DNA from: Closterium sp. Naga37s-1
Lineage: Eukaryota > Streptophyta > Zygnematophyceae > Desmidiales > Closteriaceae
Assembly: GCA_947471745.1 (NCBI GenBank)
Contig: CANJKZ010000396.1
Span: 627,501 to 691,500 of the forward strand
Length of the DNA stretch: 64,000 nucleotides
Reading direction: 5' to 3'
The translations under genes and the position numbers were made by a program. The notes under the pieces are model-generated. The model saw only the letters and a program-made list of their open reading frames with translations, made no database searches and was not told where the DNA came from. How positions within the stretch are numbered: the first letter of the stretch is position 1; each line of letters starts with the position of its first letter. Shown here in pieces: positions 52,900-63,785 of the stretch.

Positions 52900-53565
52900 C
52901 CAACATGGGGACCCTCGGTCCCCTTCCCCCCCTGGGGGACGGCTCTCAGGCCACACGGGGATCCTCGGTCCCCTTCCCCCCCTGGGGGGCGGCTCTCAGG
53001 CCACACGGGGACCCTCGGTCCCCTTCCCCCCCTAGGGGACGGCTCTCAGGCCACACGGGGACCCTCGGTCCCCTTCCCCCCCTGGGGGACGGCTCTCAGG
53101 CCACACGGGGACCCTCGGTCCCCTTCCCCCCCCTGAGGGACGGCTCTCAGGCCACACGGGGACCCTCGGTCCCCTTTTCCCCCCTGGGGGACGGCTCTCA
53201 GGCCACACGGGGACCCTCGGTCCCCTTCCCCCCCTAGGGGACGGCTCTCAGGCCACACGGGGACCCTCGGTCCCCTTCCCCCCCTGGGGGACGGCTCTCA
53301 GGCCACACGGGGACCCTCGGTCCCCTTCCCCCCTTGGGGGACGGCTCTCAGGCCACACGGGGACCCTCGGTCCCCTTCCCCCCCTGGGGGACGGCTCTCA
53401 GGCCACACGGGGACCCTCGGTCCCCTTCCCCCCCTGGGGGACGGCTCTCAGGCCACACGGGGACCCTCGGTCCCCTTCCCCCCCTGGGGGAAGGCTCTCA
53501 GGCCACACGGGGACCCTCGGTCCCCTTCCCCCCCTGGGGGACGGCTCTCAGGCCACACGGGGAGA
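52900..53565. repeat. 50-bp GC-rich minisatellite, about 13 copies
   Basis: Units contain GGGGACCCTCGGTCCCCTTC and a CTGGGGGACGGCTCTCAGG segment. GGGGACC-CTC-GGTCCCC is itself an inverted repeat, so each unit can form a hairpin. Confidence 0.93.
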
Positions 53566-53839
53566 CCCTCTGTCCGCTCTTTTTATTGGGAGACGTCCTT
53601 GGGTGCGCGTGCAGTTTGATCCTGTAGTCCATGTAATTTCCCCGCGCGACTAGTAGAGCCTTTTATAAAAGTCTTTCCACCACTGTGGTGTTGGGCCTGA
53701 TTTTCTGCCACCAAGGGATAAGAGGAGCTTATAGATTAATAGAAAATAAACGAAGAGGACATAACGAAAATAAAACTGAAAGAAAATGACTTGCAGCACT
53801 TAGGCAACAAATGACGCCCAGTCAAACGCCTAAGGCGCT

Positions 53840-54100
53840 GCAGTGGCCATTTCGTCCATGGCGCGCTAGTGGCGATTTCGCCACTGGCGCACGTGGCAAT
53901 TTCGCCACATGCGCGCGTGTGGCGATTTCGTCCCTGGCGCGCGCCACTTGCGCCAGTGGCGATTTCGTCCCAATCGCCTGCCACTGGCGCCAGTGGCGAT
54001 TTCGTCCCTAGCGCGAGCCACTGGCGCCAGTGGCAATTTCGTCACTAGTGCGTGCCACTGGCGATTTCGTCTTTGGCGCGTCTGTTGGCGTTTCGTCCGG
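53840..54100. repeat. Palindrome-bearing repeat array (CCACTGGCGCCAGTGG)
   Basis: About seven degenerate ~37-bp units combine the 16-bp palindrome CCACTGGCGCCAGTGG (perfect at 53981-53996 and 54018-54033) with GCGATTTCGTCCCTGGCGC. The palindrome centre GGCGCC equals one core of the intronic palindromes. Confidence 0.85.
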
Positions 54101-54820
54101 CGCACTTCGCTCTCAGTTGAGCGCCCGCTAAGTACAGTCGCACGCGTGATAGTGTTGCCCTTCATGAAAATCGATCGCTTGTAGGTGAGTCGTAGTAAGT
54201 AGTTCTAGTGACAGAGGAAACTTTCGAGGTGGTTGGACGAGAATGAGTGGAACTGCAAAGTTCCGAAATGAAGTCGTGGGTGGAGGCCGAATGGCCTCCA
54301 ACCCTCGTTATGTACTCGGCGAATTGTAATTCGGCGAATTGTAATTCGCCGTTGCTTTGCTTCGTGACAGTCAGCTGCGCTTTCAAAATACGCATTTTTA
54401 GAAAGTGTTACACACTTTCGAAAAAATTCATATCTGTAATGCTGCCTGCAGCTCACATTGAAGTATCTCAAGACACCTTAGTGCATTCAAAACGAATGGA
54501 TGTTATGCGGTTTAGCAGATGCTACAGAGCCGATACAAAGCCACAAGTCACAGCTACACGCATGCTCAACCTCTTGACCAGCATTATCCTCTTATCAAAG
54601 ATACCACCACCACCGCCATCCCTCCACAAGAAACAGTCCCAATCTACCAGTAAAAAGAAGAGGCCCTGTAAAAAGCCATGGTCACCAACTCCCTCCACAC
54701 CCCTTTCGTCATCAACCTACGGTACCTACCCACCCATTGTCGCTTTATTGCCCCTTCCGGCTCTTTCCACCTTCTACAAGTCATGAAGACGACTGTAGTG
54801 GAGCTTAGTTGGCCACTGGA
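54100..54820. other. Gene-free interval
   Basis: A short GCGAATTGTAATTC duplication lies at 54318-54346. The plus-strand open frame at 54247-54786 has no recognisable features and is not annotated. Confidence 0.4.
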
Positions 54821-55571
54821 CGATGTCTACTGACCGAAACAGCTCAACAAGTAACCCGTGCCAGACAAAACCCTCCAGACCCCCGTCGATCATCATAACA
54901 CCTTCCTTCCCACCCACTGTAGCTGCAGCCACAAGTCAGAAATATGGCTCCCCTGTCATCCAGACGACATCTAGTCACCGAATCAGCTCAACAGGTTGCC
55001 CGACGCCCGTGCTAGACGGACCCTCCACACCACCTTCCATAACACCTTCCCACCCACTGTAGCTGCAGCCAGAAGTCAGAAATATGGCTCCCCTGTCATC
55101 CAGACGACATCTAGTCACCGAATCAGCTCAACAGGTTGCCCGACGCCCGTGCTAGACGGAACCTTCCACACCACCTTCCTCATCATAACACCTTCCCACC
55201 CACTGTAGCTGCAGCCACAAGTCAGAAATATGGCTCCCCTGTCATCCAGACGACATCTGGTCACCGAATCAGCTCAACATGTTGCCCGTGCTAGACGGAA
55301 CCTTCCACACCACCTTCCTCGTCAATAACCTTCTTTCCAAAGTAGCACTGTTTTACAAGTCACGGATATGCCTTGGTTGGCGTCTGAACGACGTCTAGTG
55401 ACCGGACGAGCTACAACAGGTCCCCTTCCCTGTGCCAAGCCCACCACGCCTCCCTTCCAACTGCACATAATGAATACACCCTGGAAGGTGTCTGAACCGT
55501 GTCTAACGATCGGAAGAGCTCCAGCAGATTTCCTGTGCCGAACAATCCAAACCCCCACTTTCCTCTTAAAA
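54820..55571 (-). repeat. Graded decayed copies of the HPPD last exon, downstream of the stop
   Basis: The copy at about 55484-55555 is near-identical to the exon end (GGAGCTCTTCCGATCGTTAG on the minus strand). One at about 55378-55437 is clearly diverged. Four ~135-bp units at 54830-55310 (GACTAGATGTCGTCTGGATG on the minus strand) are more altered but still alignable with the same exon end. Divergence rises with distance from the gene. Confidence 0.7.
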
Positions 55572-58482
55572 TCACGGGTACACCTTGGAAGGTGTCTGAA
55601 CCGTGTCTAACGATCGGAAGAGCTCCAGCAGGTTTCCTGTGCCGAACCCACCACACCCCCCACGAGGAAACTGCTGCATGGGAACGGCTTGAAGGCCCTT
55701 CTTCATTCCCACCCTCTGAAGAATCTCAATGAAGACCGTGGGCCTGTGGGACGGGAGGGGGGTGGGGAAGGGAGGGATAAGAGACACGTGTCAGAAACTG
55801 GAATAATAAGTGGTAAAAGTGCTGTAGGGAAGTTGAGGGAACAGATTCCCAACCTCTGACGAAATCTCAATGAACAGCGTGCGCCTGTGGGACGGGAAAG
55901 AGGAGGGGATGGAGGGAGGAGGGAGGAGGGAGGGAGGAAACATGTCAGGGAATGGGATGATGGGTGGGGAACTGCTGCACAGGAACGGCTTGAAGGCCCT
56001 TCTTCACTCCCCCCTCTGAAGAATCTCAATGAAGACCGTGGGCCTGAGGGCAGGTAAAGGTGAAGGAGAGAAAGGACGGAAGAGACATGTCGAGGAATGG
56101 GATGATCGAAGGGTGGGAACGGCCTTGGGGCCTTCTTCCTCACTCCCACCACCCCTTGTAGAATCGCAATGAACACGGTGGGCCTGTGGGAGGGAGGGGA
56201 AGAGGGCAGGGAGGGAGGAAACATGGCAATGACTAGGAACGGCCTTGACACCCTTCTCTTCACTCCCACCACCCCTTGACGAATCTGAACGAACACGGTG
56301 GGCCTGCCTGCGGCGAGGGAAAGGAGGAATGGTGGGTGGGGAGAGGGGGAAAGGACTGGGATGATTGGATCTCTCACCTGTCCCCGATAGGAGCAGTGAA
56401 GATCTGCAGCAGCACTCCCCCAGCATCCACGAGAATCCCCAACTCCTCATACTCCCCCATCTAACCTTGTAACAGATAGAAAAGTGATAGAAAAACGCAC
56501 ACATTTCCCCTCTGACCTGTCCCCAATGGAAGCAGCGAGAATTTGAAGCAGCACTCCCCCAGCATCCGCATCCACGAGGATTCCCAACTCCTCCTACCCC
56601 CCCATCTCCTAACCTTCTAACAGATGGAAAAGTGTGAAAAAAAGGCACACATTTCCCCTCTGACCTGTCCCGAATCGGAGCAGTGAGGATTTGAAGCAGC
56701 ACTCCCCCCAGCATCCACATCCACCAGAACCCCCAACTCCTCATACTCCTCCATCTCCTCCTCGCCTTTCAGCAGATAGAAAGGCTAGCCACGCACAAGA
56801 CCACTGACAAACTCTCCCAAGCGCTTCCAACCCAACCACTCTCACCTGTCCCCGATTGGAGCAGTGAAGATCTGAAGCAGCACTCCCCCAGCATCCACAT
56901 CCACGAGAATCCCCAACTCCTCATACTCCCCCATCTCCTCCTCACCTTTCAACACATGGAAAGGTTTATCATAAACACACACACACTTCCACTCTCACCT
57001 GTCCCCAATGGGAGCAGTGAATATCTGAAGCAGCACTCCCCCAGCATCCACATCCACCAGAATCCCCAACTCCTCATACTCCTCCATCTCCTCCTCAGTG
57101 ATTAAACTCCCCACCCTCGACGACAGCTCCCTATAGTACTTAACCGACGGCCTGGGCAGGAACGCAAACCCCCCCATTTCGCTCCCAGCCTTCATCTCTT
57201 TAACAGCCTTAACAATGTCTGTGCACATTAGTGCGATGTGCTGCACTCCTGCCCCGTTATAGTGCTCCAGGAAGGTTTCGACCTGCGTCTTGTAAGGGAG
57301 GCCAGGCGAGGGTTCCATTATAGGGAGGATGACTGTCTCCCAGTCATTAGCGAGTACAGTACTGTTCACACCGAGGCCAGTGGGGTCCACGTCAGCACCA
57401 CCGGATTTCTTCTTAGGAGTAACAGCAACGTTACCAGCACCAGCACTAGCAGCACCAGCACCACCAGAAATACCAGCAGCACCAGCAGCAGCACCGAAAC
57501 CAGCTGTTCCTTCTCCCACTCCTCTCCCTGCCCCTGCTCCCTTTCCTGCTTCCCCTCCTGCGTTTCCTGAAGCACACGAATCTGTAAACTCGTGAAACCC
57601 TGAGAATCCCTTGACATACCGAACCACATCCGCCAGGTTCGGCACGTTCCCAACCACATGGTCGACCCTGAAAATCCCGTAGCTCATCACTTGGTTCGAC
57701 GCCGCCTCAAAGGCGGGAAGAAACGGTCCTGAGAACGATTTCGGGTTCACAAACCGTAGGACCGTGTCGCCGTATAGAGTCACCTCCGCTATAGTCACAC
57801 TGCCTCCCTGACCGTTTGGTTTGATGTCTGTGACAGTAACGGGAGGGCAAATGGAAATGGCTCCGTTATTTACACTCGTTTGGTACGCAGCTTCAACATC
57901 CTCCACTCTCACTCCGATTGCCCTGACTCCCAATCCATGCAGCGCGGAAAATTCACGGGCAGCCCGTGGTGAAAATCCTGGGAAAGGAACTCGGGAATTT
58001 CTGGAGCGTCCAGTCTCCCCAACTACTTCCCCCAGAGGTTCTGTACGCGTTATAGCTGCTGCTTCGGAATACGGCGCCGTGAACACCAGCGCCAGGTCCT
58101 CCGCTTTCAGCACGAAACTGCAGAACGTGTGGTTACCCGTCGTCTGGTCCGACTTCGCGACGAGCGGCAGCCCCAGTCCCCACGAAAACCGTCCGTACGT
58201 GTTAGTAGCATCTCCGCACCAGAACTCGATATGGTGAAACCGGTCCACCTTAAACTTATCCGTCCGCGGGTTATTCCGTAAAAAGCTCCCGAATCCGACA
58301 AGTCCTGTGGGAGTCATAGCGGCGGATTCGGCGCTGCGAGGCTCGTCACCGTCCTCGTCATCGTCTTCGTCATATTCCTCGTCGGAAGACGCAGGACCAT
58401 ATGTGTCCAGGCTCACGCATCCGGCCTGCTCCAGGCTCTGGAAAAAGGCGTCTTGGATTCGCTGCGCTATGTTTCCCAGCAT
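55572..58482 (-). CDS. HPPD: 4-hydroxyphenylpyruvate dioxygenase (HPPD)
   Basis: HPPD converts 4-hydroxyphenylpyruvate to homogentisate, the precursor of tocopherols and plastoquinone, using Fe(II). Two exons fit in phase, 58482-56999 and 55743-55572 (TGA), giving 551 residues. The three iron ligands are visible: His in FRVDHVVGNVP, His in GAGVQHIALMCTD, and Glu in RPTVFIEILQR (second exon). The C-terminal helix motif is GGCGGFGTGNLLELFRSLD. It is about 100 residues longer than typical plant forms, owing to an acidic stretch near residue 30 and a Gly/Ala-rich insert (about 57410-57570) between the two ligand His. The start at 58482 has a strong GCCGCCATG context. An upstream in-frame ATG (58683) would add 67 residues and is less likely. 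Confidence 0.93.
55820..56310 (-). repeat. Partial 5' copies of HPPD exon 55743-55572
   Basis: On the minus strand, four copies start at an acceptor (CAG) with GCCCACGGTCTTCATTGAGA-like sequence followed by CTTCAGAGG-like text. They lie near 55892, 56052, 56187 and 56305. All lie upstream of the intact exon in transcription order and are truncated inside it. Confidence 0.85.
56365..56998 (-). repeat. Partial 3' copies of HPPD exon 58482-56999 plus donor
   Basis: On the minus strand, four copies coding ELGILVDVDAGGVLLQIFTA to GDR are followed by GTGAGA or GTCAGA-type donors, near 56371-56460, 56510-56605, 56660-56755 and 56845-56940. They are separated by ~60-bp spacers that are also duplicated. 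Confidence 0.85.
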
Positions 58483-59031
58483 GGCGGCCCGTGCCGTCGT
58501 AGGCGATTTAAGAGACGGACTGTGTAAACTTCGACGGTCTACGTAAACGTTGACTATCTGCGTAGCGGTGAACGGTGTGCGAAGCTGTTTTCGGTCAGCG
58601 TGGCCTTCACCAGTCTGCGAAGACTTTATCGGAATCTGTGGCCTGAAACGAGATTGTACCGCTTGCCAAAAGCAGTAAAGCAAACAAGATTTGCGGAAGG
58701 AGGTTGCGCTACGACGTTAGGCACTCAGGTTATGCTGACACACGAGGTGGCAGGACTAGTTCGATGTGCGTATCCAGTGCCATATAAATCCTGCCGCTTC
58801 CTCCTTATGGACTGTAAAGAATGTGATTTAAGGTATGCGGCATAAATTGAACCGTCCTACTTTGCCAGACAGAACGAGATATCTAGTGCAAAAATGACTT
58901 CCACCATTTCCTCCATGGATTGTGAAGAATCCGTACTACTTCACTGACCTAGCACATGCATATTCTAAGAGCATCTAAATACACTATCTGCCTCAAGCAG
59001 AATACTGTACAGCCAGAGTCAGACTAACAAG
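58483..59031. other. Interval between HPPD start and the next gene's stop
   Basis: This should contain the HPPD 5' leader and promoter. A ~30-bp segment with CCTTATGGACTGTAAAGAAT recurs as CTCCATGGATTGTGAAGAAT (58801 and 58911). No gene is seen. Confidence 0.4.
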
Positions 59032-61858
59032 TTAACAATCAACAGCAACAGTCCTGCTAGAGAACTTTCCAGCAAGAAGGTGCTTCAATAATCCATCAAC
59101 CTGAGCAGCCTCTTCCCGACTGCCTTTGCGCCAGTCCTCATTTGAGGCGGCAGCATGCAGGGCAACGTTGGCATCATCCAACTGCTGCATCAGAATCCCC
59201 ACCTTCCCAGTCAGCTCATGAACACTTCCCAATAGACCCGACAGCGTGGACCTCTCCTCTTCCAACAAATCAGGCTTCTTGGATTTCTTGGAACCGCTGC
59301 TACTCTTCCTTCTCCCGGTAGGGGAGTTATACTGGCTCATGACGCTCTTGGAGCAAGAGCGATACTTGGAAGATGAAAGCTCAGTCATTAGCAGGCCAGC
59401 AGCAGTCCTGAGGTGAGACTTGGCCTTCATCAAGCGTGCATTCTGCTGTGGCACTTCAAGGCTATAGCTCAGCTTCTCGAGCGAAGCCACTACGTCAATG
59501 CTTGTGTATGCAAACCCTGAGAGACTGATCGATTCTTGGACCTGCAAAATATGTAAAAATTAGCATAAGGTCAGCTCATCAGACTCAGACATTTATGTGA
59601 GCAGAAATGGAGAAAATCAGTACACACCTCAGCTTGTGCAAGACACAGTAGAGCTTCAGCATGTTCAAATGGCACACCAGCCACGGCAAGCCCTTCAACT
59701 GCAGCATTCAAACTACTGAGCCGATCTTGACCCGTCTGGGTGTCTGCAATCAGCCTGAACACAATAAAAAAGAGAACCATTCAGATTCGAACAAGAAGGC
59801 CAACTACGCCGATACACAACACCAAAACTAAGATCTGCATACCTGAGGCAGCGAGCCACTTCACCCTTCATTCCATGCTTCCGAGCAGACATGTATGCAC
59901 TGAAAATCAGCCGCCTACCCTCCTGCACCTTCCCATGTGCGAGAGCTGTGGCACCAGCCAGCCGCTCCATGGAGACCTTGGCAAGGAGCGAACTTGACTT
60001 GTGCGTGCTAGACCTCTGCTTGACATCTGACTGATGCTCTTGAATGAAGACCGAAGTTCCAGCCCGCTCCAGAAGATTGATTGAAGCAGGTGGACTGGAA
60101 GAAAGCTCAGGGGAGCCCTCTCTGGAGCTGGAGAGATAGGAAGGACTAGTAAGTTCGAAGTATGTAACATTCGACATACATATTTGCACACAAATTTATG
60201 CAGACAAATGCCATGTACTACCTGCCACGAATATTACTTACGTGAAGACCGGATTTTCCAAAGTGCTCTCAGGAGAAAACAGCTGGTTGTCCTCCTCCAA
60301 ACCTGAACTGCCAACCTGAAAGATACAAGGCACGGAAAATGAAAAACGAGGGTCAGATCGAAGTCCACGGCGAAGAGAGAATTGAGTGCTGAGATGAACG
60401 AAAGAAGAACCACACTCTTACGTACCTTAACAAACAGCGAAACACCGTCAGGTTTACTGGACGAAGGCGGGCACTCCTCTGCATCCAAGACAGTGATGCA
60501 TGTTGTCTCGAGGCTTTCTATCGAAGCAAGAGCGAAATCTTTCTTTGGCGGGCTGCAGCTGGCCAGAGGAGGGCTGGAAGACGGCGAGTGAGCTCCGAGA
60601 CCTGATCGACGACCATGAGACTTGGGAACAACGATAGACCACCCATCGTCGTCTAACGACTCGTCTTTCTTTTCCACTACTGCAGTCTCGGCATCCTCCT
60701 TAACGACGTCCTGAACATTTGCGCGTTCTCCTGTCGATTCACAAAGCTTGTCCTGGCTGCTTGATGCGGGACAGCTAGCAGGTGGTTTTTCCGCCTCCCG
60801 AGCCGGCACCTTCTCCGAAACATTCTCCTTGGAAGATTTCTTGGAGGACTTGCTGCTCTTGGAACCCTTTCCATGCTTCCCCTTCCCGGCGTGTTCATTC
60901 CGCTGCCTCCTGGAATAAATCTTGCGTTGGTTGCGCCTCCCAACAGTGTGGGAGATGAGGCTCGGAATCGGATCGTACACGTCAGCAGCCCACTTGACGC
61001 GAAGCCCCGAGGGACGCGGCGACGATCCCTTGAGGGCTGGCTTGAGCTGAGCAACCTGAACAGCAAAACAAGCGTAAAATACAGAGAAAGTTTAAGTTGG
61101 GGAAAACACAGCAAGGAGGGGAGAGAGACAAGCTAGGCAAGTTGTGACCCCAACGACGACCGATAAATACCTTCTCTGCGCAGACTTTGTCGCAACCAGC
61201 GGCGATGTCATTGGCAGCACCATGTGGTGCATCAGCAGAGATTTGCGTGCTAGCGGAAGCAGTGGTCGCACCATTTTCATCCTCAGAGGTGTCAGTAGTC
61301 GCACTGACAAGGCAGTTCTCTACCTCTACGTTATCCACCCCACTTGACAACTCCGTTGTCCGACTGACATGTTCGCTGAAGAGAAAGAGAAGAGAGAGAA
61401 AATTAAAACAAGACGTTAGCATGAGTTGGCAAGTGCAACCAATATTCGAATAATAGAACAATTGACAACTTCTCACTCCTCAAGTCAACCTACCTGTTAC
61501 TGGTTGTCTCCTCAGCTCCTTCTTTGACCGATCCACTAGGGTTTCCAATCCACCCATCTTCAAGCTGCCTAGAGATATCAACCGAACCGCTGCTAATGGC
61601 ACCGGAAGTACTGGATGATTCCTGAACGGCTTCTACGGTGGTCCCAAATATGTCCAGTGCTAATGCGAAGCTCACACCACCACCAGCAGCATATTTGGAT
61701 CCCTCCTGTTGCACACTCTTCCCAGGCGCAGGAGCAGGCAGCGGAGGGCTCGAGCAGCGAGCATATTCTTTAGTACCCCTCGGAATGGGGTTGTTGTTCG
61801 GAGAATCCAAAATCATTTGCCAGCAAAAATCACGGTTGCGGAAGGGAGAAGATAGCAT
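59032..61858 (-). CDS. Conserved plant-type protein of unknown function, seven exons
   Basis: Seven exons fit splice signals and phase exactly: 61858-61494, 61375-61171, 61055-60426, 60315-60242, 60127-59843, 59754-59628 and 59541-59032 (TAA). This gives 2196 nt and 731 residues. The most conserved stretch is VKWAADVYDPIPSLISHTV, followed by a Lys/Ser-rich basic segment (GRRNQRKIY, GKHGKGSKSSKSSKK). I remember this pattern from uncharacterised land-plant proteins. The C-terminal third is helical (LLAKVSMERLAGATALAHGK, EALLCLAQAEV), perhaps a tetratricopeptide- or MIT-like bundle (inference). It has no signal peptide or membrane segment; the basic region could be a nuclear signal. Unlike its neighbours, its introns are short (about 85-120 bp) and free of exon copies. 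Confidence 0.8.
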
Positions 61859-62879
61859 GAAAGTAGGGGAGGTAATGGCGTTGAGGACCCGTGCTAGTCA
61901 ATTACTTTCCTCCATTTTGTAATTAGTTTCAGGTGGAAACAAGCACTGAAGGTTGGAAAACAGAAGTTCAAATGCTAGGGTTTGCATTTGTAGCTCCCCT
62001 TCCTTCAGGCAGCTTCTCCATCCCTGAGATTGTCGCCTTGGATGGATTGTGGTTGGATTGGGTTCGAGTCGAGTCCAGACGGATGAAATCAAGACTGCAC
62101 TCATGAGACCGCAGTTTTGCGTTCTGAAACGGTTGGTTTTAGATTTACAACGTTGGGAAACGGTTGTAGGGTTTTGAGGCATTCTGACTCGCCAAGATAG
62201 GAAGAGAACTCAGCGGAGAACTAGCGACCTGCGGACCAGCAGAAAAGCGTGGGATCAAGGGAGAATTCTGTACGAAGGGGGGGCGCCGGGGAGTTGCGCA
62301 CCGAGTCTGATCGGCTTTGCGGTCATTCTAGAATGGTGGGCGGAGGAAGGTGTCGTCTTGCGCGCTTCTTCAGCGCTGCGGTCGCCGTGCGCAGTCGCTC
62401 CGAGTCTCCGACCATGAGACGAGTTCAGCGGACCACATGATGTGAAAGTGCCAGCCCATGTGATGGCATTGTTGGCGGGTGCATTGTATTGCGTGGAACG
62501 TAGACAACGCAAAGAGGTGACGACATCGAGGCGGTCATCGAACGGTTAAACTCGATAGACGGATAGTGGACGGCTAGATCCTTGTTTCTTGCGGGTTGTC
62601 GTGATCCTGAAGCAGCTTCGGAAAATTGGGAGATGTCACGGACAAATGGCAGACCCCTGCGCGCCACGTCACTTCTGTCTTGCTTTTGCCATCAGGGCCT
62701 GAACAGAGCAGCATGATTGGTCAATTCTCAAGCTGTCACAAGCCACGTGGCCACCTAGTCACCTGTTCTCCTTATTGCCCTCGCGAAGACCTTATTGAGC
62801 ACCTTCACAAATTAAGCAAAAACAAATGTATAATAAGCAGACACTCTTATCCATAAGGAAATATAACTACTGGAATTCA
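61859..62879. other. Intergenic interval
   Basis: This is the 5' flank of the seven-exon gene and the 3' flank of the next minus-strand frame. No coding sequence, tRNA or repeat array is recognised. Confidence 0.5.
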
Positions 62880-63785
62880 TCATATCCATTGTAAATAACC
62901 AAGGTATTCAGCAAACTGGCTGCAAGTGGCCACACAAAAAGACTCGCTTCGCTTTATGCACAACCGGCAACCACGCAGCTCCCACCTCACCTCATCCTCA
63001 TCCTCCCTCACCACATTTTCATCGTCACCACCAATGCATTCCCTGGTACCCCGTCTTCTCCCCGAACCCCCTCCTCTAATGATCGCCCTATATTCCAAGT
63101 CAACTTCAGCCAAAAGCCCTGTTCCAAACACCAGTGCAGGCAAGATGGAACAAAACACCAACAGACCTAGATCATCTGCTTGGTACTGAGGCTGGCAGCT
63201 GACCAGCTGCACCATGCGCCCATCTGACGGCCTCTGCACATGCAGCTGCGCAGAGAGCTCCTGCGCATAAGCAGACGGCCGGTCCGGGCCTTGCATTGCC
63301 ATGTGAGACATCTTGTGATAGTCGGATAAGAAAGTGGGGGAAGCAGGGGGAATGGAGGGGTTAGCAGTGGTTGCCAAGAGACTGGAGGAAGAGGACGAGG
63401 AGGCGGAAGAGGTGGCAACTGAATCTGGAAGGGTGAGTGGAGTGAAAGAGGTGGAAGAGGAGGAAGAGGAGGAAGAGGAGGAAGAGGGGGAAAAGGAGGA
63501 AGTGGTAGAATCAGGGTGTGGCCGCCACAAGGGGCTGTCCTCATGCGCAGCGTTCAGGTTCTTGACAACAAAATCGAAATCTCCCAAGTCAGCAGTCTCT
63601 GACAGGATCAGATCTTTCTGCTGGAGAGCCATGGACAGCCGTGATTGGCCGTGGTGGGAGACGTCAAGGAAGAAGGTGAGGGAGGGGAAGGAGAGGGGGG
63701 AGATTGCGGGGCGAGGAGGGCCACAGCTGAGCCGGCGATAAGCGAACGTGCGGAACGAATGTGCTTCAGACGAGTGTTCATCCAA
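62880..63785 (-). CDS. Unrecognised protein with Ser-rich linker
   Basis: This is a 301-residue open frame. The ATG at 63632 (MALQQKDLILSETADLGDFD) has a CCATGG context and is preferred over 63785. It shows an acidic N-terminal stretch (DLGDFDFVVKNLNAAHEDSP), a long Ser/Thr/Pro-rich linker coded by GA-rich DNA (about 63360-63520), then HKMSHMAMQGPDRPSAYAQE and LVSCQPQYQADDLG. A hydrophobic segment (LGLLVFCSILPALVFGTGLL) and a basic tail follow. The tail may be intron read-through after QPQYQ. I do not recognise the family. Confidence 0.4.
   Translation of the reverse strand: MDEHSSEAHSFRTFAYRRLSCGPPRPAISPLSFPSLTFFLDVSHHGQSRLSMALQQKDLILSETADLGDFDFVVKNLNAAHEDSPLWRPHPDSTTSSFSPSSSSSSSSSSSTSFTPLTLPDSVATSSASSSSSSSLLATTANPSIPPASPTFLSDYHKMSHMAMQGPDRPSAYAQELSAQLHVQRPSDGRMVQLVSCQPQYQADDLGLLVFCSILPALVFGTGLLAEVDLEYRAIIRGGGSGRRRGTRECIGGDDENVVREDEDEVRWELRGCRLCIKRSESFCVATCSQFAEYLGYLQWI

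Noticed and set aside
54247-54786. 179-residue plus-strand frame
   Set aside because: No recognisable motif, no conserved start context, and it lies next to decayed HPPD copies.
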